NCBI GenBank assembly: GCA_037893245.1
Contig: JBAIAA010000596.1
Coordinates: 806,001-870,000 of the forward strand
Source of the DNA: Crossaster papposus
Taxonomy: Eukaryota; Echinodermata; Asteroidea; Velatida; Solasteridae
Length of the DNA stretch: 64,000 bases
Direction: 5' to 3'
Part shown: piece by piece, positions 31,006-41,074 of the stretch
How the letters are laid out: every line of letters starts with the position of its first letter
How positions within the stretch are numbered: position 1 is the first letter of the stretch
Position numbers and translations under genes: made by a program
The notes under the pieces: generated by a model
Told to the model about the DNA's origin: nothing
The model's database searches: none
What the model saw: only the letters and a program-made list of their open reading frames with translations

Positions 31006-33041
31006 AGGTGAAGACCTTCCGGTGCCGGATGAAGAAGACCCGACTGGGGCTGAAACAGGATGTCCGGACGCCGTGGAAGAATCACGGGTCTGAACACGAG
31101 GAGCCTGATTAGCCTGGCAAACCACGGTTGGCGAGGCCAAAACGGGGCCACCAGAAGGATCTTGCAATTCTCCTGTTCGATCTTGGACAAGACCCGGGCG
31201 ATGAGGGATAGGGGCGGGAAGGCGTAAGCGAACAGCCCGTCCCAATGAATTGCTAGAGCGTCTGTCCGCCAGGCGTTGGGGTCGGGAAACCTCGAGCAAT
31301 AAACCGGCAGTTGATTGTTGAGGGACGTCGCAAAAAGATCGACGTGAGGCCGGTCGATCAGAGTGAAGATCGACCGAACCACCGGAGGGAGCAGAGACCA
31401 TTCCGTCGGAATGATATGACCCCGGGACAAGGCGTCGGCGGTGCCATTCTCCACGCCCGGGAGATGGGTCGCTGACAGGACAATCTTGTGTCGCATGCAC
31501 CAATGAAGGAGTTCCCAGGTCAGTGCGCAAAGGCGAGCTGACCTGGTGCCCCCTTGGCGATTTATGTACGCTACCACAGTCATGTTGTCGCAACGAACGC
31601 GAACTGCCCGACCGGAGATCGAGGGTAGGAAGTGTTCCAGAGCCCTGGACACCGCAATCAATTCCAGAGTGTTGATGTGGAATGTGCGGTGTTCGGCATC
31701 CCAGAGCCTCGCTACTTGACAGGGGGGCAACGTAGCCCCCCAGCCCGACAGTGAAGCGTCGGTCGTGACGGTGACCGATGGTCGAGGCTGACTGAATCTG
31801 CGTCCTCGCGTAAGGTTGGTGGGAACTGTCCACCAACGAAGGTGAGGGACTAACCATAGTGAAGTCGGTACCATATGGTCGATATGGTGTCGACTGGGTT
31901 GATAGAACGTGAGGAGGTGGAGCTGAATCGGGCGCATTCGAAGCCTGCAAAAATCCACCAAGTCTATCATACTGGCCATAAGACCCAGCAATTTCAGCCA
32001 CGCACGTGCTGGGGCCAGTGGAACAGACAGAAAAAGACTGACACACTGGAACAGATTGGCCACACGCTCGTCCGTCGGGCGGGCCAATCGCGCGCGGAGA
32101 TCTAGTCTCGCGCCCAGAAAAGTTGGAGACTGTGATGGAAGAGGATGAGACTTGGCTGAGTTTATGATGAACCCCAAGCTCTCCGTCAGGTCCCAGGTCT
32201 CGCGGACCGCGTTGGCCGTGATTTCGTGAGATCTGCCGAAAACGATCCAGTCGTCGAGGTACTGAAATATCACTAGACCGCGTTTGCGAAGCGCCGCGCC
32301 GATTTCTCTTACCACCCGCGTAAACACGCGTGGGGAAGTTGAAAGCCCGAAGGGGAGCGCCGTGAATTGGTACAAGACGCTTTTGTACATGAAACGGAGA
32401 AACCTGTAATGATCGGGATGAATGGGCACGTGGAGGTAGGCGTCCTTTAGGTCGAGGCTCGCCGCCCACGTCAGGGAATCGATGGACTCGAAGATGGACT
32501 TGAGTGTTTCCATTCGGAACCGACGCGGTTTGATAAACTTGTTGAGGGGCTTCAAGTTTAGAATTGGTCGCCAGGTGTCGGATCCCTTTTTCGGGACGAG
32601 GAAAAAGGTTGACATGAAACCCGATGGCGTGGCTCCGTACGGGACCACGCGTAGCGCACGCTTGGAAAGAAGAGACTTGATCTCTTCCTCCAGAGCGCGA
32701 CGTTTCGCCAGCTCTGATGGAACTCGAGTCTGGCGGACGAATGTGTCCGACGGAGGGGGACTCGTAAATTCCAACACGTAACCGTGTCTGATGGTTTCGA
32801 GTACCCATCGATCGGACGAAACTTGAGCCCAGGACCCTACGAAATATTGGAGGCGGCCGCCCACGGGTCCGTCGGAGGGGGGCCGCTTCGGCGCGATCGC
32901 GTCATTTACGCCAGCCCCCGGAGAAACGGGGGGCCGGTGCATGGGTGCCGCGCGATCCTTGTTGGGTCTGGCGACCAACGGCAGACTGGGGGCGAGTAAA
33001 ACGCGAACCCATCTGGATGCCACCTCGACCCTGGTAGCCAC
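30831..33041 (-). CDS. DIRS reverse transcriptase / RNase H
   Basis: 736 codons. The RT has fingers and palm with LVPKKG, WRPILNLKPLN, Asp197 in SLDLKDAY, the TALPFGLSTSP motif and YLDD at 261-264. RNase H follows with Asp428 (TTDAS), Glu460 (NTLEL), Asp485 (RCDN) and Asp536 (TADALSR). The tail (VDLFAT, DAL, YAFPP, APFWP) is the region found after RNase H in DIRS polyproteins; I see no DPPY methyltransferase motif. All catalytic carboxylates are present and there are no internal stops. It overlaps gag by about 140 bp and the recombinase at its 3' end. Confidence 0.88.
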   Translation of the reverse strand: MATRVEVASRWVRVLLAPSLPLVARPNKDRAAPMHRPPVSPGAGVNDAIAPKRPPSDGPVGGRLQYFVGSWAQVSSDRWVLETIRHGYVLEFTSPPPSDTFVRQTRVPSELAKRRALEEEIKSLLSKRALRVVPYGATPSGFMSTFFLVPKKGSDTWRPILNLKPLNKFIKPRRFRMETLKSIFESIDSLTWAASLDLKDAYLHVPIHPDHYRFLRFMYKSVLYQFTALPFGLSTSPRVFTRVVREIGAALRKRGLVIFQYLDDWIVFGRSHEITANAVRETWDLTESLGFIINSAKSHPLPSQSPTFLGARLDLRARLARPTDERVANLFQCVSLFLSVPLAPARAWLKLLGLMASMIDLVDFCRLRMRPIQLHLLTFYQPSRHHIDHMVPTSLWLVPHLRWWTVPTNLTRGRRFSQPRPSVTVTTDASLSGWGATLPPCQVARLWDAEHRTFHINTLELIAVSRALEHFLPSISGRAVRVRCDNMTVVAYINRQGGTRSARLCALTWELLHWCMRHKIVLSATHLPGVENGTADALSRGHIIPTEWSLLPPVVRSIFTLIDRPHVDLFATSLNNQLPVYCSRFPDPNAWRTDALAIHWDGLFAYAFPPLSLIARVLSKIEQENCKILLVAPFWPRQPWFARLIRLLVFRPVILPRRPDILFQPQSGLLHPAPEGLHLTCWMLSNDPSAQRAFQIGLQSLRHTVAGHQPDPYITADYVIFINGAGVTLTVPPILL

Positions 33042-35001
33042 CTCGACCCCGCGGGCCGCCCCGAACTGACTTCAGGGGCTGACGGCGCGGGATGCGGAAA
33101 ACCGTTGTAGGCTTGGGCCTTTGGGCAAATTTGGCGGGCGGAGCGTCTGGCTTCTTCAGATTAATCTTATCGGTAGCCTCGATCCGCTTTGCTTCGGCTT
33201 CCATTGATTCTTGAAATTTCCCGGCGAAGAGGTCATTACCCCAAAGGGGTAGGGTCTCAAGGCGTTTGCGAGCGCCCTCCGATGGAAGGAAGAGCGCGTC
33301 CAAAACGTTAGCCCGACGGGAAGAAGTCGCCAGAGTCGAGATCCGAGTGAACTGCTCGAGAACTGTGCGTAAACCAAAGTCAAGGCAATGGAAAGCCGCC
33401 GCCAACAAATCCGTAGGTATGGAGGAATCCTCCTCACAGCCGGAGACAAGGTACTCCGTGAGAAGGAGGAGGAATGAAGATGTCCGCGATCCGAAGCGAG
33501 AGGCTGTATCTAATTTTCTTAAGATATCCTCTAGCTTGTTTCGAGATCGATCCGAAAAAGGGGATTTCGATGTCGAAGAACCGCCATCCGCTGCCAGTTT
33601 GTCTCTGGCAGAGTCCGGCAAGGCAGGCGGACTAAAGAATTGTCCAAAGTCCGCCGGAGGGAAACGATAGTAAGCCAACGCACGCTTACGATAGGGTTTC
33701 CAAGTGGGTTCCCCCGCTATAGCATTGAAGCGTTCCACGCACACCTGATCCAGTGGTAACTCCGAAAAAACTGGAGTATGGCGGGACTCCGATGAGCCCG
33801 TCCGGCGCTTGAAAGATCTGCGTTCTACGGCGGCGGGCTCTTCAGGCTGCGGGAGCTTCAAGACGCGAACCATGTCGCGTTGGACGAGGCGCAACTCAGT
33901 CTCGGAGATAGAAAGACGCTGAAGCTGAGCCCATTCGTCCTCGTCCTCGGCCGAATCCCCGGAATGGGACGGGCGAGGCGAACACGGGGAGCGGGCCGGG
34001 TCATCACGCAGATCGGTAGCGTGGGCCGGACCCGACGGAGCGAGAGTAGTTTCCCCCGGTTCCGGCAGTAAGGTCATCGAAGGATGGATGCTTATAGCCG
34101 GAGGGGAGGATGGGGCACGACTCACTGTATGCGGGATGTCGTGGCCGTCCTGTGCTCCACCAGCCCGTTCCCCGAGACCGGGTGGGGCTGGCTGTCGATG
34201 AGCCGAGGCAATAGCTGACAGCGAGGCACTGATAGACTGAAAAGCCTGCATGAAGTCAGCCGAAGAGACGGTGTCGTGGGGACGATGCCGTTTGTCCTGG
34301 TGTGAGCCCTCCGAAGAAGAGCTCGATGTCTGTCGGCTCTTCTTTGATTTCTTCTTGGGTCCGGCCCGGGAAGATTTCAGAGAAGTTCCCGGGGACGACT
34401 GAAGAACCGGTAGGGCTGGTACGCCCGAATAGGGCCCAAAATCCGACCCGAAGGACGGAGCGAGAGACAGCTGTCCCGCTTGTGCTCGAGTAGTACAGTG
34501 AGATTCTGTTAGCACTGTACTACCGGGCGATGAAGCGTGATCGGTCTGCTTCAGCAGGCCGTCACGCAGCCCCGTGGCCGGGGCCATAGGGCCGGGGAAG
34601 CCCGAGGGCCCGGTAACCACTAAATCGGAACGGACATTGTCCGATAACAGTGGAGCCGTTGTCAGCTTCGGCTGACGGCCCTTCTTCGGGCCCGCACCGG
34701 CAAAGGAAGATTTTTTAGAAATAACCTTGCCGGGGCGGGACCCTTTACGTTGGCTAGTCCCGGGTGTATTGGCCGGGGCCGGGGACTGGATAGTGTCCTC
34801 GGCCCGGTCAACGGGACGGGCAGCACTCTGAGCCTCCTGCAGCTCCGAGTGCTGGCTGGGGGAGCCGTCACGGTGAGACGATTCAACGCCACCGGTACGA
34901 TCCCCCGAGGAAACGGGCCGTCCCGGGGAAAAGAATTTTTCCCCGTTATGGACTGACTCGTTCCTCGCCAAACGTTTCTTCATAACCACTCCAAAAAACA
35001 A
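32902..35001 (-). CDS. DIRS gag-like protein
   Basis: 699 codons from ATG 35001 (a second ATG, MKKR, is six codons in). The N-terminal half is low-complexity, rich in Pro, Ser, Gly and Lys. The central part, from about residue 440, is the conserved DIRS gag region (residues such as FFSPP, GCEED, LDFGLRTVLEQF, ANVLDALFLPSEGARKRL). It ends with an Arg-Gly-rich segment (RGGPRGRGGYQGRGG) suited to nucleic-acid binding. A degenerate homologue is at 39104-40192. Confidence 0.8.
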   Translation of the reverse strand: MFFGVVMKKRLARNESVHNGEKFFSPGRPVSSGDRTGGVESSHRDGSPSQHSELQEAQSAARPVDRAEDTIQSPAPANTPGTSQRKGSRPGKVISKKSSFAGAGPKKGRQPKLTTAPLLSDNVRSDLVVTGPSGFPGPMAPATGLRDGLLKQTDHASSPGSTVLTESHCTTRAQAGQLSLAPSFGSDFGPYSGVPALPVLQSSPGTSLKSSRAGPKKKSKKSRQTSSSSSEGSHQDKRHRPHDTVSSADFMQAFQSISASLSAIASAHRQPAPPGLGERAGGAQDGHDIPHTVSRAPSSPPAISIHPSMTLLPEPGETTLAPSGPAHATDLRDDPARSPCSPRPSHSGDSAEDEDEWAQLQRLSISETELRLVQRDMVRVLKLPQPEEPAAVERRSFKRRTGSSESRHTPVFSELPLDQVCVERFNAIAGEPTWKPYRKRALAYYRFPPADFGQFFSPPALPDSARDKLAADGGSSTSKSPFSDRSRNKLEDILRKLDTASRFGSRTSSFLLLLTEYLVSGCEEDSSIPTDLLAAAFHCLDFGLRTVLEQFTRISTLATSSRRANVLDALFLPSEGARKRLETLPLWGNDLFAGKFQESMEAEAKRIEATDKINLKKPDAPPAKFAQRPKPTTVFRIPRRQPLKSVRGGPRGRGGYQGRGGIQMGSRFTRPQSAVGRQTQQGSRGTHAPAPRFSGGWRK

Positions 35002-35284
35002 AATTCCACAATGAAGATCGTACTCTACAATAATCTTTTAATAATACACGAAAAAACCTTAACGTCGACTCGTGAAGAAAACACTTAGACGGAGCTGTCC
35101 AAAAGTACGTGTTGACTGCACGGCCGCTAAGAGAAAAGAGGATGCCAACATGGCGCTCATACCGCGGGGCACTGTGGGAAGGGTCAACAGAGGGCGCTAT
35201 TGTGAGAAAAATCTTAGCGTTGACGCCTGCCGGCTAGGACTATGCATAATGTAGTGGCTCTACAGGTAAGTAGAGTGACGTAGA

Positions 35285-37324
35285 CTTTGCGATAATTTGT
35301 TCAACACTTTTCAAATTCTTAAAACAATTAACAATGTCACTATAACCTCGTTTCCAGCTGTCTGTTAAATTGTGTTGAATGTTAATGCACAGTTTTTAAC
35401 AGTAAAAGCTCACACAGCTTCCACTACAACGGATTGGAAGACTAGACATGTAGGCCGTAGGCGATGTCGCCCACACTTTGACTTTGCATATATTGCATGT
35501 GCGTAGCTAGCCGTACACACAGTACATGCAGTACATAGTACCATGGAGGAAGGAATCCTTCCTCCATGATAGTACAGATTCGCGACGCGGCAAAAACATT
35601 TTTGCCGTCACAAAAATACATCGGCTGGCGTAGCCGGATTGAACACAAATTTGTTTAAATAACATACAAATAGTAAATACATGACTTGCAATGTCGTCAA
35701 GTCAAATTTACTCAAGTCAAGTCAAGTCACAAGTCATTTTTCGTCAAGTCAAGTCAAGTCACAAGTCATTTTTCTCCAAGTCAAGTCAAGTCGCAAGTCA
35801 CAAAAATTGGCGACTCGAGTCGGACTCGAGTCCAAGTCACCGACTCGAGTCAACAACACTGGCCGTCATGCACCTTGCGTTTTGGCTGCATACAGTGCGA
35901 GTCAAAAAGGAAGTGACAGAGGGTATTGATTTTCCGTGAAAACAATTATTTTTCATCCACCAGTAATGGCCCTGTCAAACCAGAACGTTTTAGGCCAACG
36001 CGTGAGTAGCGCGTTAAAAATAGTTTATACGCTGGCAAACGCTGAACTTCCACAAAAAAAAGTCAAGTGGAACCGTGATTTCAGCGTGTCCATAACGCGT
36101 TGATAGCGGGTTCATAGCGTTCGCCAGCGCGTGAGTAACGCATTAGTAACACGCTCGACAACTGATGAACGACTGCCCAGCGCGTGAAACAACCAACTGA
36201 TTGGTAGATGTCCAACCAGTGAAATTGGTCAATTTAAACCAAAATAATGGTCGAAATAGCACCAATTATATTTTTTGAACACAAATATTAGTCAAAATAC
36301 TGAACCCATATTTTGGTAACAAATTGCCCAATATTATTGGTTGGATACATATCTACCAATCGATTGGATATTTTCAACCAATCTGTTTTTAGGGTGTTGT
36401 AATAACCAAAATGCCACTTTTAAATAGCTGTCCATGCAATGTTAAACGGTCACTTGTCAGCGAAAACAGACATTGCTCGGCATTCTGATTTCAAAAACAG
36501 GCTGGTTTACTCCTGATAAAACCAAAACAGTAAAATAACATTTCCGTCTCCACTCAAAGTTAAAGCATTGGTTGGAATTCTTAAATTTTCTGGGCCCGGC
36601 ATAGCATTCAACTCCGTGTTTGAATCTCTCGGTTAAAATTTACTTTAAAGGTTCTACGCAGACCTTTCGAGGAGAAATGCTGTTTAATAATATAAAATGT
36701 GCCTTGGTGTGTAAGTAACAAGACCAGGGGTGATAAGATGGTATAAAATGACATTAATTGGGGTTAATCACCGTAAATGTAATTGGCCCCCTCATTAACA
36801 TGGTGGCGCTGTTCGTGACGAACATTCGGCAACCCCCAAACGTGCGTGTGCACGTATACGTACATGTACTCCACGTGGCTATCGTTATCGACGTGTTGGC
36901 CTATTACGGCATGTACAAATATAGAAGCAATATTCTTACCATTTTTCTATTTTTTGTTTCTCGAAAGCTCCTCTCCGCTTTTCGGTTGGTTTCTTAGCTT
37001 TTTGGCTTGCCCGAAATATTGTTGGCACTGCAGTTGGTTTCAAGAACGTTTTAAATTTCATGCCAAACGACTCGTACATATTTTGCTCGAAGAAATCCGG
37101 CTCAAAGTGTTTGCTGCATAGCGTGGAGCAACACATCTGGCTGGTATTCTTCTTTTAAATAAGAAAACTCGGAACAATTCCTTTGACAATAACTTGAGTC
37201 GACTATCGACTGAATGATTTTGCATCGATACGCGTGGCACATGATGCATGCATGCACGGGCACGCTGGTCGCGACGTCGAAGTCTTCTAGAACATACGTC
37301 ACACTTATGCAAATTTTACATGTT
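35285..37324. other. Intronic spacer with minisatellite and short palindromes
   Basis: Holds the AAGTCAAGTCACAAGTC array at 35697-35860, a short inverted repeat CATGGAGGAAGGA/TCCTTCCTCCATG near 35541-35568, an inverted pair AGCGTTYGCCAGCG near 36033 and 36117 within GCGTGAGTAACGC-rich sequence, and AT-rich sequence to 37.3 kb. No gene is supported. Confidence 0.5.
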
Positions 37325-38993
37325 AAGAAGCTACCATTCTAGGGTCGGTGCCCAAGAGGCGGACACTTCCCTGACATCGTGCGCCCGAATGGATCGCTCG
37401 TTCGCTGGCCAACCGCCCGACACGGAGCGAATGGCTGTCAAGCTCCAGCGTGCGATTGTATCGCGAGACGCCGGTCGATAGGGCGGAGTTGTCGCGACAA
37501 TCAATTGTTCGTGTCCCGTACGAAGTGACTTCGTACAGTTGACATACCATTTAGGTGCCCGGACCAGGCACCAAAGTTTGTCGTATATTTCGGTTGAAAA
37601 GGACTTGAAGTCCGGCACAAAGATGTCTGGGGACGTAAAAGCCTCAGACTGTTTTTTTGCAAGAAAACCGACCATAGGGAACAGGCGGACACCCCCGGCT
37701 CCCACCAACGAAGGTGGTAATTGTTGCAGCCCGTCGCAAAAGGCCTGCTGAGCAGAGGGATCGCGTGACAGTACTCAGCAAGTCAGGTGAAGATCCCCGG
37801 GAACCGGGTGAATTATCCCCGAGCTGGGCTGATAGAGGAGATCTGTCCTCCTCGGCAGAACCACTGGGCGGTGAACCAGGAGCCTGACATGTCGGTGGAA
37901 CCACGGCTGGCGGGGCCAGAACGGGACTATGAGGAGGATTCGACAGTCCTCCTGCTTGACCTTGGTCAGTACTCGAGAAATGAGGGAGATGGGTGGAAAG
38001 GCATAGGCCAGTAGGCCGTCTCATCTCAACGTCAGCGCGTCGATCTGCCATACATCGGGGTCTGGGAGCATTGTGCAATAAACTGGCAGCTGAGTGTTTG
38101 CTTGGGAGGCGAGCAAGTCGACATGGGGCCGGTCGATCATCTTGAAGAGTGATCGAGCTACTTGTGGGAGCAACGACCACTCCGTCGGGGCGATCCAGCC
38201 TCTGGAGAGGGCGTCGGCTATGACGTTCTTTTCGCCCGCGATGTGGACTGCCGACAGTGTTATCCAATGATGTGTGCACCAGGGGGTAAGGTCCCACGCT
38301 AGAGCACACAGACAGCCGCTGGTGATTGGCGTATGCCACTAATGTGGCGTTGTCGCATCTTACCAGAACTGCTCGTCCCCCGACGTCCGTCTGAAAATGC
38401 TGTAACGCGTTGAAACCCGCCAGCATTTCTAGGACGTTGATGTGGGACGATCGGTGTTGAGGGCCCCACACGCCCGCAACCTGTCGCGGGCGGAGGGTAG
38501 CTCCCTAGCCGGAACCTGACGCGTCGGTCGTAATTGTCAACGACGGACGGGGTGGACGGAAAACAAGGTGGGGGACTAGCCAGGGTGTAGTAGGCACCAG
38601 ATGATTGCTCGGGTGCCAGCGGGGCTTGAAGAAAGAAAGCAGGTTAAGTTGAATTGGTCTCATCCTCAGTCTGCAAAACACTACTAAGTCCACCATAATG
38701 GCCATAAGGCCCAACAGCCTGAGCCAGGCTCGAGCCGGAGCCACTACCGCCGGGAGGAAGATGGACACGCACAGTTGAAGGTTCAGCAGGCGGCCCTGCG
38801 ATGGGCGGGCCAGCCCCTCGAGAAGATCTAGGGACGCACCTAGAAAGGTGGGAACCTGCGAGTGTATTGGGTGGGATTTCTCGGTATTGATCGTGAACTG
38901 GAGTGCGTAACCGCTGCTGATCGTTTCGAGAAAACAACGGTCGGAAGTGACCTGACCCCAGGACCCCAAGAATTTCTGAAGGCGGCCTCCCAC
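37325..38993 (-). pseudogene. Deleted second DIRS copy: RT/RNase H/recombinase remnant
   Basis: Frames here align with the complete element but are shifted and cut. GGRLQ...GYALQFT runs straight into the segment that follows the palm domain (KSHP...TFLGA), removing about 200 residues including YLDD. RNase H is partly present in shifted frames (VRCDN is visible). The recombinase loses its first half, jumping to GVRLFPMVGFLAKKQS, but keeps RAHDVR. It cannot be autonomous. Confidence 0.8.
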
Positions 38994-39103
38994 GGGCCTT
39001 TCGGCGGGAGGCCGCTCGGAAACGAGTGTACCGGAGAGCGGGCGCCTAGAAATCGCGCCCGACTTGGAACGCTGTAGTCCAGAAGAACGTGGGCCGGCCG
39101 GGT

Positions 39104-40192
39104 TTATGTCGGCGCGGCCACGAAAGCTGCCACGGCCGCCCTAATTGGGGGGCGACGCCGGGGAATGACAAACGAAGCTTGCTTCTTTGTCTTATCCGCG
39201 GGTTTGGAGATGGCGGCTTGCGGCTTTCTTAAGTTTATTTTGTCCGTGGCCTTGAGGCGTTTTGCTTCGGCCTCCATGGACTCCTGGAATGTTCTCGCAA
39301 ATAAATCTGCGCCACAAAGGGGGAGAGTGTCCAGGCGTTTACGTGCTCCCTGTGAAGGGAGGAAAAGCGCGTCGAGCACATTGGCGCGTCGCGTTGATGT
39401 TGCCAAGGTCGCCACCTTAGTAAACTGGTCGAGAACGGAGCATAAGCCGTTATCAAGACAGTGGAGATCCGCCACCATCATGTCGGCTGTTACCGCCGAT
39501 TCTTCTGCACATCCTAACGCCAGGTATTCGGAGGAGAAGAAGAAACAAAGTTGCACGCATACCCATGCGCGCCGACGAATCCATTTTACAGGCGAAGTCC
39601 TCCAGCTTCCCACGATTCCTGTCCGTAAAGGGGAGTTAGGAGGACGTCAATCATCTGTCAGCGGTGAGCTTGTCGGTGGCCGAGTCCGGCAAGATCGGGG
39701 TGGACAAATATTTCGCGAAATCCTCTGAGGGAATACGAAAATAAGGGTCCATGCGCTTAGAATAGGCACTCCATGTCTTTGCGCGCATTACCCCGTCCAT
39801 GCGGTCGACACACACGGTCCAACGGCATTGTGGGAAAAGCCTTGGCCGCGTTTGTCGCCTGTCCCGACTCACGACTGACGTTCAGGAAGGGGAGGCCCGT
39901 TGACAGCGGGTAGATTCATTACTCTGATCATGTCCCGCTGGACCAAGCGTAGTTCGGTTTCCGACACCGACAAGCGCTGCATATTGAGGGTCAACTCGTC
40001 TGAACACAGGGGGCGAAATGTCACCGGGGAAAGGGAACCATGCCCCGGGGACGAGATAGCGCCGTCACGGTGTCCCGATACCGATCCACGATTGAACCCC
40101 AGTGACGCCGATGGGTGTAGGCTAATGCCTGGCGGAGAAGCCGGTGCACGGCTCTCCGTGTACCGCCGTGCCCGCTGGTCTGCAGTCAACAT
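39104..40192 (-). pseudogene. Deleted second DIRS copy: gag remnant
   Basis: The C-terminal conserved gag block (ANVLDALFLPSQGARKRL, FQESMEAEAKRLKATDKINLRKP) is at 39104-39613. Upstream gag pieces are in other frames at 39651-39872 and 39869-40192 (RLSVSETELRLVQRDMIRV). Compared with the complete gag, the low-complexity N-terminus is missing and at least two frameshifts are needed. Confidence 0.78.
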
Positions 40193-40199
40193 AGTCTAG

Positions 40200-40640
40200 C
40201 CTAGTGCTTGTAATAACTCGTAACTATCCGTAAAGCCATCATAACACGACCCGAATGAAATCGTAAACAACACGTAAGCACTCTTAATACTCGGTAAATA
40301 ATCCGTAATAACAAATCGTAAACTAACCGTAACAAATCGTTAACAAAATTGTTACGAGTCATTTACGGATTCTTGCGAGCAGTTTACGGAAGGTTGTGTG
40401 TTGTTGCGAGCGGTATACGATACTTACGGATTGTTACGAGCTATTTACGAGTTATTTACGGGAAAATCTATCTGTAGACAATCGTAAGAAGATTGTTGAC
40501 ATGTCAACACATTTTCCTTTCCCTTCCTTAAGAGTGTCTGTGAGTTGTTGCGAGTTGTGACGAGTTATTTACGAATACCAGCGAGTTATTTACGGATGCT
40601 TGCGATTGACTACGAGTTGGCGATCCGTAAGGACTCGTAA
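40200..40640. repeat. Degenerate ACTCGTAA array that switches strand in the middle
   Basis: From 40205 to about 40340 the motif is TCGTAA(C/T)AA-like; from about 40350 to 40630 it is TTACGAGT-like, its reverse complement. The turning point is near GTTAACAAAATTGTTACG. The whole block is therefore an imperfect inverted repeat made of 10-12-bp degenerate units. Confidence 0.65.
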
Positions 40641-41074
40641 GAAAAGTCCGTGTATGTGAAGAGGGTATAAGCGGCCCCCGGACTCCACCCCATTAATGGC
40701 TTTGCGCTCGCTCGGCTCTGAGTCGGCAAATTTACTTCCACACCCCTAATGAAAATGTCCTCGCTATGCCCCTGGCGTCGTGTTTTCATATAACTTTTCA
40801 AATTAGACAGAGCCCGGTTGCCTGAATTTGGCAATTGTTTTCCTTGGCTCATTTTTGTTAGTGAGGATTTCAGACAGATTTCTTGGGTCGGAAGCCGAAA
40901 ATGGGATCAGTCGTAAATGAGAACTAAAGTACATTGTATAAAAGAAGGATGTCAAAGTAAAAAAGAAGGGAGTCCTTGTTAGTTTTTGCCGTTGGAATCC
41001 CAGTTTCCCTTTTATTAGGCCTTTCCCTAACTTTCACGTCGAGCACCTGACCAAAGTAAATGAAAATTTTCTCA

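Larger units (their letters stand above)
29126..35284 (-). mobile_element. DIRS-type tyrosine-recombinase retrotransposon, complete
   Basis: Three overlapping frames on the minus strand encode gag, RT/RNase H and a tyrosine recombinase. The ends are inverted rather than direct repeats: 35240-35284 is the reverse complement of 29421-29465. A longer terminal block (35126-35260) matches inverted sequence at 29184-29310, which is itself flanked by an inverted pair of about 50 bp (29130-29180 and 29367-29415). Inverted ends plus a recombinase instead of an integrase define DIRS elements. It sits in the sense orientation inside the proposed third intron of OAS-A. Confidence 0.85.

Noticed and set aside
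31006..32808. First 600 residues of the long minus-strand frame that contains the recombinase
   Set aside because: It lies opposite no known domain and runs in a shifted frame over the RT/RNase H coding region, which has all its motifs in the other frame.
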